A DNA stretch of 35,752 bases from CAYQEC01 sp964569015 (lineage in GTDB: Bacteria > Actinomycetota > Acidimicrobiia > Spongiisociales > UBA5794), in NCBI GenBank assembly GCA_964569015.1, contig CAZMSN010000015.1, positions 1 through 35,752 of the forward strand, given 5' to 3'. The notes under the pieces are model-generated. The model had not been told where the DNA came from and searched no databases. It saw only the letters and a program-made list of their open reading frames with translations. Positions 23,507 to 31,069 of this stretch are shown here, piece after piece (position 1 is the stretch's first letter; each line of letters starts with the position of its first letter). The translations under genes and the position numbers were made by a program.

Positions 23507-25219
23507 GTGCGCTGGTCCCAAGCTTATTTACCCACCCTGCGCGACGACCCGGCAGAGGCCGAGGCCGCCAGCCACAAGCTGCTCATCCGCGCCGGGTTCA
23601 TCCGGCAGCTCATGGCAGGGGTCTACTCGCTGCTGCCGCCGGCGTTTCGGGTTCGTGACAAGATCCAGCGCATCATCTGTGAGGAGATGGACGCCATCGG
23701 TGGCCAGCAGTTCCTCCTGCCGGCGATCCATCCGAGCGAGATCTGGCAGAAGACCGGTCGCTGGGAGGCGATGGGGGACGAGATGTTCCGCATCACCGAC
23801 CGCAAGGGCGCCGAGCTGGCGCTCGGGATGACGCACGAGGAGATCTTCACGACGCTGGCGCTGGAGGTCACCTCCTACCGGCAGCTCCCTCAGATCTGGT
23901 ATCAGATCCAGACCAAGTTCCGTGACGAGCCGCGGCCGAAGTCGGGCTTGCTGCGAACACGCGAGTTCACGATGAAGGACTCGTACAGCTTCGACATCGA
24001 CCAGGCGGGCCTCGACCGGGCCTTCGACCTCCACCACCAGGCGTACCAGGCGATCTTCCGTCGTCTCGGGCTCGATGCGGTGCCGGTGGAGGCATCCTCC
24101 GGATCGATGGGGGGCAGCGGGTCGATCGAGTTCATGGTGCGCTCATCGGCCGGTGAGGACCTGGTGGTGCACTCGCCTCGATGCGGCTACGCCGCCAACA
24201 TGGAACGGGCGACCGCCGCCCTGCCGGAAGCGGCCGATGAACCCGGCCCCGATGCCCCCGAGAAGTTCCCGACGCCGGGGGTGCGCACGATCGAGGATCT
24301 CGTGCACTTCGAGGGAGGGGCGGTCGCCGACCGCCAGATCAAGACCCTGGTGTACGTGCTGGACGGCGTTCCGTGGCTCGTGCTGCTGCGCGGCGATCAC
24401 GGTCTCCAAGAGCAGAAGCTGCTCGACGGCACCGGTGCCATCGAGATGCGGCCCGCCCACCCCGAGGAGGTCCGTGAGCTGCTCGGCGCCGATCCCGGCA
24501 GTCTGGGCGCGGTGGGAGTCGAAGGTGTGCCGATCGTGGCCGATCACGCTCTCGAGGGGCGTCGCAACATGACCACCGGGGCCAACGAGGACGATTTCCA
24601 CCTGCGCGGGGTGGACGTGGATCGCGATCTCCGGGTCGACCGGTGGCTCGACCTGCGTGAGGTCAAGGCCGGCGAGCCGTGCATGTCGTGTGGCGAGCCG
24701 CTCGAGGTGTTCAAGGCGATCGAGGCGGGGCACATCTTCAAGCTCGGCACCAAGTACTCGGAGCCGCTCGGAGCGTCCGTGCTCGACGAGAAAGGCACGA
24801 GCCGCCCGATCGTGATGGGCTCCTACGGCATTGGACTGGAACGCAACCTGGCCGCCATCGTCGAGACGTACCACGATGACAAGGGGATCGCCTGGCCGGT
24901 GGCGGTGGCGCCGTACGAAGTCGTGGTCACCGTCGTCAAGGTCGACGACGCCGCCTCGTTGCAGGCCGGGGAGAGCATCTACCGCCGGCTTGTCGACGCC
25001 GGCATCGACACCATCATCGACGACCGCAACGAGCGGCCCGGGGTGAAGTTCAACGACGCTGAGCTGGTCGGGATCCCGTACCGGCTCACCGTGGGTCCCC
25101 GTGGTCTCGCCGAAGGCACCGTCGAAATGACCGAGCGCCGCAGCGGGGATACTCGGTCGCTTCCGGTCGAGGAGGCGGCCGCCGTCGTGATCGAGCACGT
25201 GCTCAACGCCCGCGGCTGA
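23507..25219 (+). CDS. proS: Prolyl-tRNA synthetase, bacterial type with editing insert
   Basis: A 570-residue class II synthetase charging tRNA-Pro. Its N-terminus (MRWSQAYLPTLRDDPAEAEA) is typical. Motif 2 lies in FRDEPRPKSGLLRTREFTMKD and motif 3 in MGSYGIGLERN. Between motifs 2 and 3 is the roughly 180-residue insert that edits misacylated Ala-tRNA-Pro. It includes VLDGVPWLVLLRGDHGLQEQK and a CMSC knuckle. The anticodon-binding domain is at the C-terminus. The GTG at 23507 has GGAG 5 bases ahead; a GTG at 23501 is an alternative. A TAGACT hexamer (23471-23476) could drive it from within the ispG stop. Confidence 0.96.
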   Translation: MRWSQAYLPTLRDDPAEAEAASHKLLIRAGFIRQLMAGVYSLLPPAFRVRDKIQRIICEEMDAIGGQQFLLPAIHPSEIWQKTGRWEAMGDEMFRITDRKGAELALGMTHEEIFTTLALEVTSYRQLPQIWYQIQTKFRDEPRPKSGLLRTREFTMKDSYSFDIDQAGLDRAFDLHHQAYQAIFRRLGLDAVPVEASSGSMGGSGSIEFMVRSSAGEDLVVHSPRCGYAANMERATAALPEAADEPGPDAPEKFPTPGVRTIEDLVHFEGGAVADRQIKTLVYVLDGVPWLVLLRGDHGLQEQKLLDGTGAIEMRPAHPEEVRELLGADPGSLGAVGVEGVPIVADHALEGRRNMTTGANEDDFHLRGVDVDRDLRVDRWLDLREVKAGEPCMSCGEPLEVFKAIEAGHIFKLGTKYSEPLGASVLDEKGTSRPIVMGSYGIGLERNLAAIVETYHDDKGIAWPVAVAPYEVVVTVVKVDDAASLQAGESIYRRLVDAGIDTIIDDRNERPGVKFNDAELVGIPYRLTVGPRGLAEGTVEMTERRSGDTRSLPVEEAAAVVIEHVLNARG

Positions 25220-25247
25220 CGCGGCGCGGCCCGTTCTCGCATCGTTC

Positions 25248-25270
25248 GCCGCCAGGCGGCGGCTGCTTTT
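25248..25270 (+). terminator. Possible weak terminator after proS
   Basis: A 6-base GC stem (GCCGCC 25248-25253 with GGCGGC 25258-25263, loop AGGC) is followed by TGC and TTTT. The stem is short and the T-run is offset, so termination would be partial at best. Confidence 0.4.
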
Positions 25271-25322
25271 CGGGCCATTGTGCGCCGGTGCTTGGGCGCG
25301 ATCGGCAGGAAAGGCCGGCTGC

Positions 25323-25328
25323 TATACT
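25323..25328 (+). promoter_or_regulatory. Promoter -10 for the rimP-nusA-infB operon
   Basis: TATACT is one base from consensus and is followed by CCTCCCCGG, a GC-rich discriminator. Transcription would begin near 25335, giving a 75-base leader to rimP. No convincing -35 was found at the right spacing. Confidence 0.5.
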
Positions 25329-25352
25329 CCTCCCCGGAACGGAGATCGAGCT

Positions 25353-25380
25353 CGAGGTGGGCCTGGGCCCGCCTCGTTTT
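25353..25380 (+). terminator. Attenuator-like hairpin in the rimP-nusA-infB leader
   Basis: A 10-base stem (25353-25362 with 25367-25376, one G-T wobble, loop CTGG) is followed directly by TTTT (25377-25380). It lies between the -10 at 25323 and the rimP start at 25409, so it would act inside the leader of its own operon. An overlapping palindrome (TCGAGCTCGA, 25346-25355) competes for the 5' arm. NusA, encoded in this operon, acts on such hairpins in other bacteria, so feedback control is plausible. Confidence 0.5.
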
Positions 25381-25408
25381 GTGAAGGGGACCGGGAAAAG
25401 GAGCGGCT

Positions 25409-25894
25409 GTGACCGGCACGGAGGAGCGCCTGCGGAGCGTGCTCGAGCCGTACGTCGCGGCAGAAGGGATCGAGTTCGACGACCTCGAGATCCTCGGACA
25501 GGGTCCCGGCACCCTCGTGCGCGTGACCGTCGATGCCGAGACGCCGGTGGACGTCGACCACATCGCCGCCCTGTCGCGTGGGCTGGCTCGCCTCCTCGAC
25601 GAGGAAGATCCGGTGACGGGCCCGTACACGCTCGAGGTCAGCTCGCCGGGGCTGGAGCGCAAGCTCCGTGTTCCGCGCCACTACGAGAAGTCGCTGGGAA
25701 GAGAGATTCGAGTGAGAACCCGCCGCCCGGTCGCAGATGCCTCCCAGCACCGCGGGGTGCTGGCGAAGGTCGATGACGGGGGTTTCTGCATTGAGGTCGA
25801 CGGCGTCGAGCGGCGCATCGCCTTCGATGACGTGGCTTCGGCCAGGACGGTGTTCACCTGGGAGAAGACCGCCAAGCCGGGCAAGCGGCGATAG
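25409..25894 (+). CDS. rimP: Ribosome maturation factor RimP
   Basis: A 161-residue protein of normal RimP size, which assists 30S assembly. Visible blocks are GIEFDDLEILGQGPGTLVRV, DVDHIAALSRGLARLLDEED, YTLEVSSPGLERKLRVPRHY and the C-terminal SH3-like part with GREIRVRTRRP. The GTG at 25409 has AAAAGGAG 5-6 bases ahead. nusA follows after 12 bases, the near-universal rimP-nusA-infB order. Confidence 0.94.
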   Translation: MTGTEERLRSVLEPYVAAEGIEFDDLEILGQGPGTLVRVTVDAETPVDVDHIAALSRGLARLLDEEDPVTGPYTLEVSSPGLERKLRVPRHYEKSLGREIRVRTRRPVADASQHRGVLAKVDDGGFCIEVDGVERRIAFDDVASARTVFTWEKTAKPGKRR

Positions 25895-25906
25895 AGAGGG
25901 ACGACG

Positions 25907-27030
25907 ATGGACTACAACTTGCTTGACGCTCTCGAACTGCTGGAGCGTGAGAAGGGAGTGCCCGCAGAAACCATCCTCGATGCCCTCGCCAACGCCCTGG
26001 TGTCGGCCTACAAGCGGACGCCGGGAGCCGCCGAGGAAGCGCGGGTGACCATCGACGCCGACACCGGCGAGATCGTCGTCTACGGCCAGGAGCTCGACGA
26101 GGACGGCAACGTCATCCGCGAGTGGGAGGACACACCCGAGGATTTCGGGCGAATCGCCGCCCAGACCGCCAAGCAGGTGATCATGCAACGCCTGCGCGAC
26201 GCTAAGCGCGAGCAGGTCTTCGATCTCTACGAGGGCCGCGAGGGAGACCTGGTGACCGGCATCGTGCAGAGTTCCGATCACCGCTACGCGCTGCTCGACC
26301 TCGGCAACGCCGAGGCGATCATGCCGTCGTCGGAGCGCATTCCCTACGAGCGGCTGGAGCGGGGCAACCGTGTCAAGGCCTACATCCTGGAGGTCCGAGG
26401 TGAGGGCAAGGGACCACAGATCGTCGTGTCCCGCAGCCATCCCGAGTTCATCCGATCACTGTTCGAGCTCGAGGTCCCCGAGCTGGTGGACGGCGACGTC
26501 GAGATAAGGGCCATCGCCCGCGAGCCCGGCCACCGTTCGAAGATCGCAGTGGCGTCCAACGATCCCAACGTCGATCCGGTGGGGGCCTGCGTCGGCGCCC
26601 GGGGGTCGCGTGTTCGCCAGGTGGTCAATGAGCTACGCGGCGAGAAGGTCGACATCGTTGAGTGGCGCGAAGACACTCGGGGGTTCATCTCAGAGGCGCT
26701 CAGCCCGGCACGGGTGAAGGAGGTGCGGCTCGACGAGGATGAGATGGTGGCCACCGTCGTGGTGCCGGATCATCAGCTCTCGCTGGCGATCGGCCGGGAA
26801 GGCCAGAACGCCCGCCTCGCCGCCAAGCTGACCGGATATCGAGTCGACATCCGTTCCGAGAGCCAGGATCTCGGGCTGGACGTCGAAGATGAGGAAGGCC
26901 CCGAAGTCGAGGGAGCGGAGGCTGACGCCGCCGAGGTCGAGGAAGCTACGGTGGAGATCGAGGTCGAGGAAGCTGCGGTGGAGGCCGAGGTCGAGGAAGC
27001 TGCGGTGGAGGCCGAGGTCGAGGAAGCTGC
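25907..27030 (+). CDS. nusA: Transcription factor NusA, main part (runs into assembly gap)
   Basis: The first 374 codons of NusA, which binds RNA polymerase and RNA to modulate pausing, termination and antitermination. The N-terminal polymerase-binding domain spans about 1-110, S1 about 112-175, KH1 about 200-258 (GACVGARGSR at 227-236) and KH2 about 275-320 (AIGREGQN at 294-301). A mycobacterial NusA ends soon after KH2. This one continues with an acidic stretch and then a 9-residue repeat, EVEEAAVEA, that runs into the 100-N gap. The ATG at 25907 has GAGAGGGACG just upstream. The ending is at 27131-27305. Confidence 0.95.
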
Positions 27031-27197
27031 NNNNNNNNNNNNNNNNNNNNNNNNNNNNNNNNNNNNNNNNNNNNNNNNNNNNNNNNNNNNNNNNNNNNNN
27101 NNNNNNNNNNNNNNNNNNNNNNNNNNNNNNCGAGGTCGAGGAAGCTGCGGTGGAGGCCGAGGTCGAGGAAGCTGCGGTGGAGGCCGAGGTCGAGGAG
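26933..27197 (+). repeat. 27-base tandem repeat in the nusA tail, interrupted by a gap
   Basis: Units of 27 bases (9 codons, EVEEAAVEA) begin at 26933, 26960, 26987 and 27014 before the gap, and at 27132, 27159 and 27186 (partial) after it. The copies at 26960, 26987, 27132 and 27159 are identical. The missing sequence should be 9 bases plus a whole number of units, which keeps the reading frame. Confidence 0.92.
27031..27130. other. Assembly gap of 100 N inside nusA
   Basis: A second run of exactly 100 unknown bases, placed within the nusA tandem repeat. As a literal length it would break the frame; the repeat register predicts 9 + 27n bases instead. Confidence 0.97.
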
Positions 27198-27305
27198 CCG
27201 CCGGCCGAGGACGTGCCCGGGGGAGATGACGAGGCCACGGACGACGAGGCAGCCGGCGAGTCGGATGCCGAAGACGAGGAAACGGGCGCCGGCTCGACCG
27301 CGTGA
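27131..27305 (+). CDS. nusA: NusA acidic C-terminal tail (after gap)
   Basis: The last 57 codons of NusA, read from 27132 to a TGA at 27303-27305. They begin with further EVEEAAVEA units and end in a strongly acidic stretch (EDVPGGDDEATDDEAAGES, then DAEDEETGAGSTA). Completing the repeat unit across the gap puts this frame in register with the main part and gives a protein of about 435 residues plus 9 for each further repeat. Acidic tails on NusA interact with polymerase subunits in some bacteria; here that is speculation. Confidence 0.85.
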
Positions 27306-27340
27306 GCGGTCTGGCACAATAGGGCGCCTGGAGGTGACGT

Positions 27341-29440
27341 TTGGCGAAGAAGCGCGTGTACGAGATGGCCCGAGAGCTGGGACTCGAGTCCAAGGACGTG
27401 CTGGAGCGCGCCCAGAGCCTGGGGATCGAGGTGAAGACCGCCTCTTCCGGTCTCGACGAGGACTCGGTCGCCCTGCTCACCATGTCCTACGAGGACGATG
27501 CCTCGGCGACCGTCGCCGAGAAGCCTGCGGTCGAAGAGGCTGCGGCCGAAGTGGCCGCGGCCAAAGCGGCCGCCCCGGAGCCTGAGGCCAAGGCGGCCGC
27601 CCCGGAGCCTGAGGTCGAAAGGGCCCCGGCGGAGAAGCCGGCCCGGGTGCCGTCAACGGTGCCGGAGCGACCCGTCCTCGCCGTCGACGAGGGCATCACG
27701 GCCGCCGAGCTGGCGCGGATGGTCGGTGTCCGGACGGGAGACGTGGTACGTCAGCTCATGGCCATGGGCGAGATGGTCCCGGGAGGCGGCACCATTCCTG
27801 CCCCGGCGTTGGAGCCACTCAGTGCCTTCTTCGGGTACGACGTCCTCGTTGAAGCCGCCCCCGAGAAGCCGGAAGCGGAGCCGGTGGCGGCGCGATCGCT
27901 CGTGGAGTACGAGGACGATCCCTCCACCCAGGTGTCACGGCCGCCGGTGGTGACGGTGATGGGCCACGTCGACCACGGCAAGACGCAACTGCTGGACACC
28001 ATTCGCAAAGCCAACGTGATCGCAGGCGAGGCCGGTGGCATCACTCAGCACATCGGCGCCTACCAGGTCACCCTGGGCGGGGCCAGAATCACCTTCATCG
28101 ATACCCCGGGCCACGAGGCGTTCACTGCGCTGCGGGCGCGTGGCGCCGACGTCACCGATATCGCCATCATCGTCATCGCCGCCAACGACGGAGTCATGCC
28201 GCAAACGGTGGAGGCGATCAATCATGCCAGGGCGGCGGGCGTTCCGATCATCGTCGCCATCAACAAGATCGACCTGGCTGCGGCCAATCCCCACGGGGTG
28301 CGCGCCGACCTCACCAAGCACGGTGTGGTGGTGGAGGACCTGGGCGGCGAAGTCGTCAGCGCCGAGATCTCAGCTCTCGAGGGAACCGGCATTGACGACC
28401 TGCTGGAGATGATCGCCCTCGTCGCCGAAGTTGAAGAGTTCAAGGCGAACCCGAATGCGCCTGCTGTGGGCACCGTCATCGAGAGCGAGCTCGAGGTGGG
28501 CCGCGGTCCACTCGCCACCGTTGTCGTCCAGCGCGGGACCCTCAAACGTGGCGATGCCCTCGTCGCCGGAGGCGTGGCCGGGCGGGTGCGGGCGATGTTC
28601 GACGAGAACGGCCAGCAGCTGAAGACGGCCGGCCCGAGCACGCCGGCGCTCATCATGGGATGGGACGACGTGCCATCGGCGGGCGACATGTTCCAGGTAG
28701 TGGCGAGCGAGCGGGATGCTCGCAAGCTGGCCCAAGACGAAGCAGGACGGCTCCGGGCGCAGAACCTGTTCGTTCCCACCGCCACCGAGCGACTCGAGCA
28801 ACTACTCGAGTCGCTTCGCAGCGCCGAGCAGGCCGAGCTCCGGGTGATTGTCAAGGCCGATGCCACCGGGTCGCTGGAGGCGATCTGCGATGCCATCGCC
28901 AAGATCAAGCGTGAGGACGCCCAGGTCAACATCATCCTCGGCGGCGTCGGCGGAATCACAGCCAACGACGTGATGCTGGCCGAGGCATCCGACGCCATCA
29001 TCTACGGATTCAACGTGCGCCCCGATACCGGAGCCCGCAAGGCTGCCAAGGAGCAGGGTATCGACATCCGCACGTTCTCGATCATCTACGAGCTACTCGA
29101 GGACGTCGAGGGGCTGCTGGTCGGCGAGCTCGCTCCCGAGGAGGTCGAGACGTTCCTCGGGGTTGCCGATGTGCGCGCCACCTTCCGGGCTCCCCGGCTG
29201 GGCATGGTTGCCGGGTGCTATGTCACCGAGGGCGAGATCAGCCGGAATGCCCGAGCCCGCCTGGTCCGTGACGGCATTGTGGTCTACGACGGCCGCATCG
29301 TGTCGTTGCGGCGCTTCAAGGACGACGTCGCCTCTGTGGCGGCGGGGTTCGAGTGCGGGATCGGGCTCGAGAACTTCCGTGATATCAAAGAGGGCGACAC
29401 CATCGAGTCCTTTGAGATTCGGGAAGTCGCCAGAACCTGA
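27341..29440 (+). CDS. infB: Translation initiation factor IF-2
   Basis: A 699-residue IF2, shorter than the roughly 900 of M. tuberculosis because its N-terminal linker is short. It has two IF2N-type helical modules (about 1-45 and 115-165) separated by an Ala/Pro/Glu repeat (KAAAPEPE twice). The GTPase motifs are G1 GHVDHGKT (208-215), G3 DTPGH (254-258) and G4 NKID (308-311). Domains II-IV follow, with VVQRGTLKRGD and LRVIVKADATGSLEAI. The TTG at 27341 has GGAGGTGAC ahead. The ylxR gene that often sits between nusA and infB is absent. Confidence 0.96.
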   Translation: MAKKRVYEMARELGLESKDVLERAQSLGIEVKTASSGLDEDSVALLTMSYEDDASATVAEKPAVEEAAAEVAAAKAAAPEPEAKAAAPEPEVERAPAEKPARVPSTVPERPVLAVDEGITAAELARMVGVRTGDVVRQLMAMGEMVPGGGTIPAPALEPLSAFFGYDVLVEAAPEKPEAEPVAARSLVEYEDDPSTQVSRPPVVTVMGHVDHGKTQLLDTIRKANVIAGEAGGITQHIGAYQVTLGGARITFIDTPGHEAFTALRARGADVTDIAIIVIAANDGVMPQTVEAINHARAAGVPIIVAINKIDLAAANPHGVRADLTKHGVVVEDLGGEVVSAEISALEGTGIDDLLEMIALVAEVEEFKANPNAPAVGTVIESELEVGRGPLATVVVQRGTLKRGDALVAGGVAGRVRAMFDENGQQLKTAGPSTPALIMGWDDVPSAGDMFQVVASERDARKLAQDEAGRLRAQNLFVPTATERLEQLLESLRSAEQAELRVIVKADATGSLEAICDAIAKIKREDAQVNIILGGVGGITANDVMLAEASDAIIYGFNVRPDTGARKAAKEQGIDIRTFSIIYELLEDVEGLLVGELAPEEVETFLGVADVRATFRAPRLGMVAGCYVTEGEISRNARARLVRDGIVVYDGRIVSLRRFKDDVASVAAGFECGIGLENFRDIKEGDTIESFEIREVART

Positions 29441-29448
29441 CGATCGTT

Positions 29449-29742
29449 GTGCATGCCGCGGCCCTGCGCATCGAGCTGAGAATCCGGGACGTTCACTCGC
29501 TGAAGGAGAAACGGCAGGTCGTGAAATCGATCACCTCCTCCGTCGCCCGCACCTACGGCGTCTGTGTGTCAGAGGTGGATCATCAGGAGCTGTGGCAACG
29601 TGCCACCCTGGGGGTGGCGGCGGTGGCGCCGCAGGCAGGGCAGCTCGACCGCATCCTGCACACCGTCGAGCGGGACCTGCGGCGACGCACGGACGTCGAG
29701 GTGCTGGAGGTGGGCGTTTCCCATCTGGAGGACCCGCAATGA
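29449..29742 (+). CDS. DUF503 (YlxP-like) protein
   Basis: A 97-residue protein of the DUF503/YlxP family. The signature is RDVHSLKEKRQVVKSI, followed by EVDHQELWQRATLGVAAVA. It usually lies between infB and rbfA, as here. Family members have been linked to ribosome assembly or RNA binding by context only. The GTG at 29449 was chosen because the family N-terminus begins within a few residues of it; no strong ribosome site is visible. The stop overlaps the rbfA ATG by 4 bases. Confidence 0.88.
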   Translation: MHAAALRIELRIRDVHSLKEKRQVVKSITSSVARTYGVCVSEVDHQELWQRATLGVAAVAPQAGQLDRILHTVERDLRRRTDVEVLEVGVSHLEDPQ

Positions 29743-30101
29743 GCCGCGCCGCGAACCCGCGCATGCGCAAGGTCAACGAGCTCCTGCGTGAGATCATTGC
29801 GGAGGAAGCTGTCGAGCTGAAGGACCCCGGGATCGGGTTCCTCACGATCACCGGTGTGGAAACCGCGCCCGACCTCCGCCAGGCCATCGTGTACTACTCG
29901 GTGTTGGGAACGCCCGAGAATGAGCAGGCCACCGCCGACGCGCTGCGCCGGGCCGCCTGCCGACTGCAAGCGGTCATCGGGGTCCAGGCCCGGATCAAGT
30001 ACACGCCGGTGCTCGAATTTCGGGTCGACCCCGCCATCGAGCAGGGACTGCGGATCGATCGCATCCTCCATGATCTCGAGACAGAAGGGGAAGAGGAATG
30101 A
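29739..30101 (+). CDS. rbfA: Ribosome-binding factor A
   Basis: A 120-residue KH-type protein that acts late in 30S maturation at the 16S 5' helix. Typical blocks are RMRKVNELLREIIAEE, DPGIGFLTITGVETAPDLRQ, AIVYYSVLG and RIKYTPVLEFRVD, with a final GLRIDRILHDLE. The ATG at 29739 overlaps the DUF503 stop, and its own stop overlaps the DHH gene by ATGA, so the run from infB to ribF appears translationally coupled. Confidence 0.94.
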   Translation: MSRAANPRMRKVNELLREIIAEEAVELKDPGIGFLTITGVETAPDLRQAIVYYSVLGTPENEQATADALRRAACRLQAVIGVQARIKYTPVLEFRVDPAIEQGLRIDRILHDLETEGEEE

Positions 30102-31069
30102 CGCCCGAGATTCGATCCGGTCTGCAGCGAGCCGCTGCCCTGCTACGCAAGGCCAGATCGCTGGTCGCCATCGGACACGTTGGGCCGGACGGTGACGCCA
30201 TCGGCTCGGCCCTCGCACTGGCGGAAGCCGCCCGCAACGCCGGCAAGGAGGCGTACGTGACCTTCGGCGAGCCGTTCGTGCTCGCACGGCAGTTCCGGTT
30301 CCTCGCTCAGGACCTCCTGGTGGCGCCGGGGAAAGTCCCTGACAGCGTCGATCTGGCGATCGCCGTCGACACCGGGTCTCCGGACCGTCTCGGGAGCGCC
30401 GCGCCACTGGCGAGCAGCGCCGGCCGGCTGCTGGTGATCGATCATCACGCCTCGAACGGAGGCGACTTCGGTGACGTGACCGTGATCGACCCCACCGCAG
30501 CCGCCACCGCCCAGCTCGTGTATCACCTGCTCGAGCAACTCGAGTGGGAGATCACCACTGAGATCGCCACAGCCCTCTACACCGGCCTGGTGACCGACAC
30601 CGGCCGCTTCCAGTACTCGGCGACGAGCCCCGAGGTGCACGAGATCACGGCCCGCCTGATCGCAGCGGGGGTGCGTCCCGACGACGTGGGGCGCTACCTG
30701 TTCGAGGAATCCCCCTTTGGGTACTTGCAGGTGGCGGGAGCCGTGCTGTCGCGGGCGCAGCTCGATCCGGAGCGGTCGCTGGTGTGGTCGGTGCTGCACG
30801 TCGAGGATCTGGAGCGATCCGGCATCGGATACGAGAACGCCGACGGGCTCATCGATCTGATCCGCGTGGCGGAGGAGGCCGAGGTGGCGTGCCTGGCGCG
30901 GGAACTCGACGGCAAGGTCGTGAAGTGCAGCCTGCGCTCGCGCGGCTCGGTGGATGTCGGGGCGATCGCGACGGCCCTCGGCGGGGGCGGTCATCACAAT
31001 GCCGCGGGCTTCACTCACAAGGGAACGCCTGAGGAGATCGTCGAGCTGGTCCGGGCCGGTCTGTCGTGA
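30098..31069 (+). CDS. nrnA: DHH-DHHA1 phosphoesterase, NrnA-like
   Basis: A 323-residue two-domain phosphoesterase. The DHH domain has GHVGPDGDAIGSALAL, AVDTGSPDRLG, the name-giving VIDHHASN and GLVTDTGRFQYS. The C-terminal DHHA1 domain ends with ALGGGGHHNAAGF, which binds substrate. NrnA-type enzymes degrade nanoRNA, pAp and, in mycobacteria (Rv2837c), cyclic dinucleotides and pGpG. The same gene follows rbfA in M. tuberculosis. It overlaps both neighbours by 4 bases. Confidence 0.93.
   Translation: MTPEIRSGLQRAAALLRKARSLVAIGHVGPDGDAIGSALALAEAARNAGKEAYVTFGEPFVLARQFRFLAQDLLVAPGKVPDSVDLAIAVDTGSPDRLGSAAPLASSAGRLLVIDHHASNGGDFGDVTVIDPTAAATAQLVYHLLEQLEWEITTEIATALYTGLVTDTGRFQYSATSPEVHEITARLIAAGVRPDDVGRYLFEESPFGYLQVAGAVLSRAQLDPERSLVWSVLHVEDLERSGIGYENADGLIDLIRVAEEAEVACLARELDGKVVKCSLRSRGSVDVGAIATALGGGGHHNAAGFTHKGTPEEIVELVRAGLS

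Noticed and set aside
25292..25328. TTGGGC as the -35 of the rimP promoter
   Set aside because: The spacing of 25 bases to TATACT is too long.
27031..27130. Frameshift in nusA
   Set aside because: The repeat register predicts 9 + 27n missing bases, which keeps both sides in frame.
26933..27197. CRISPR-like array
   Set aside because: The 27-base units are directly joined without spacers, are in frame and encode an acidic protein tail.
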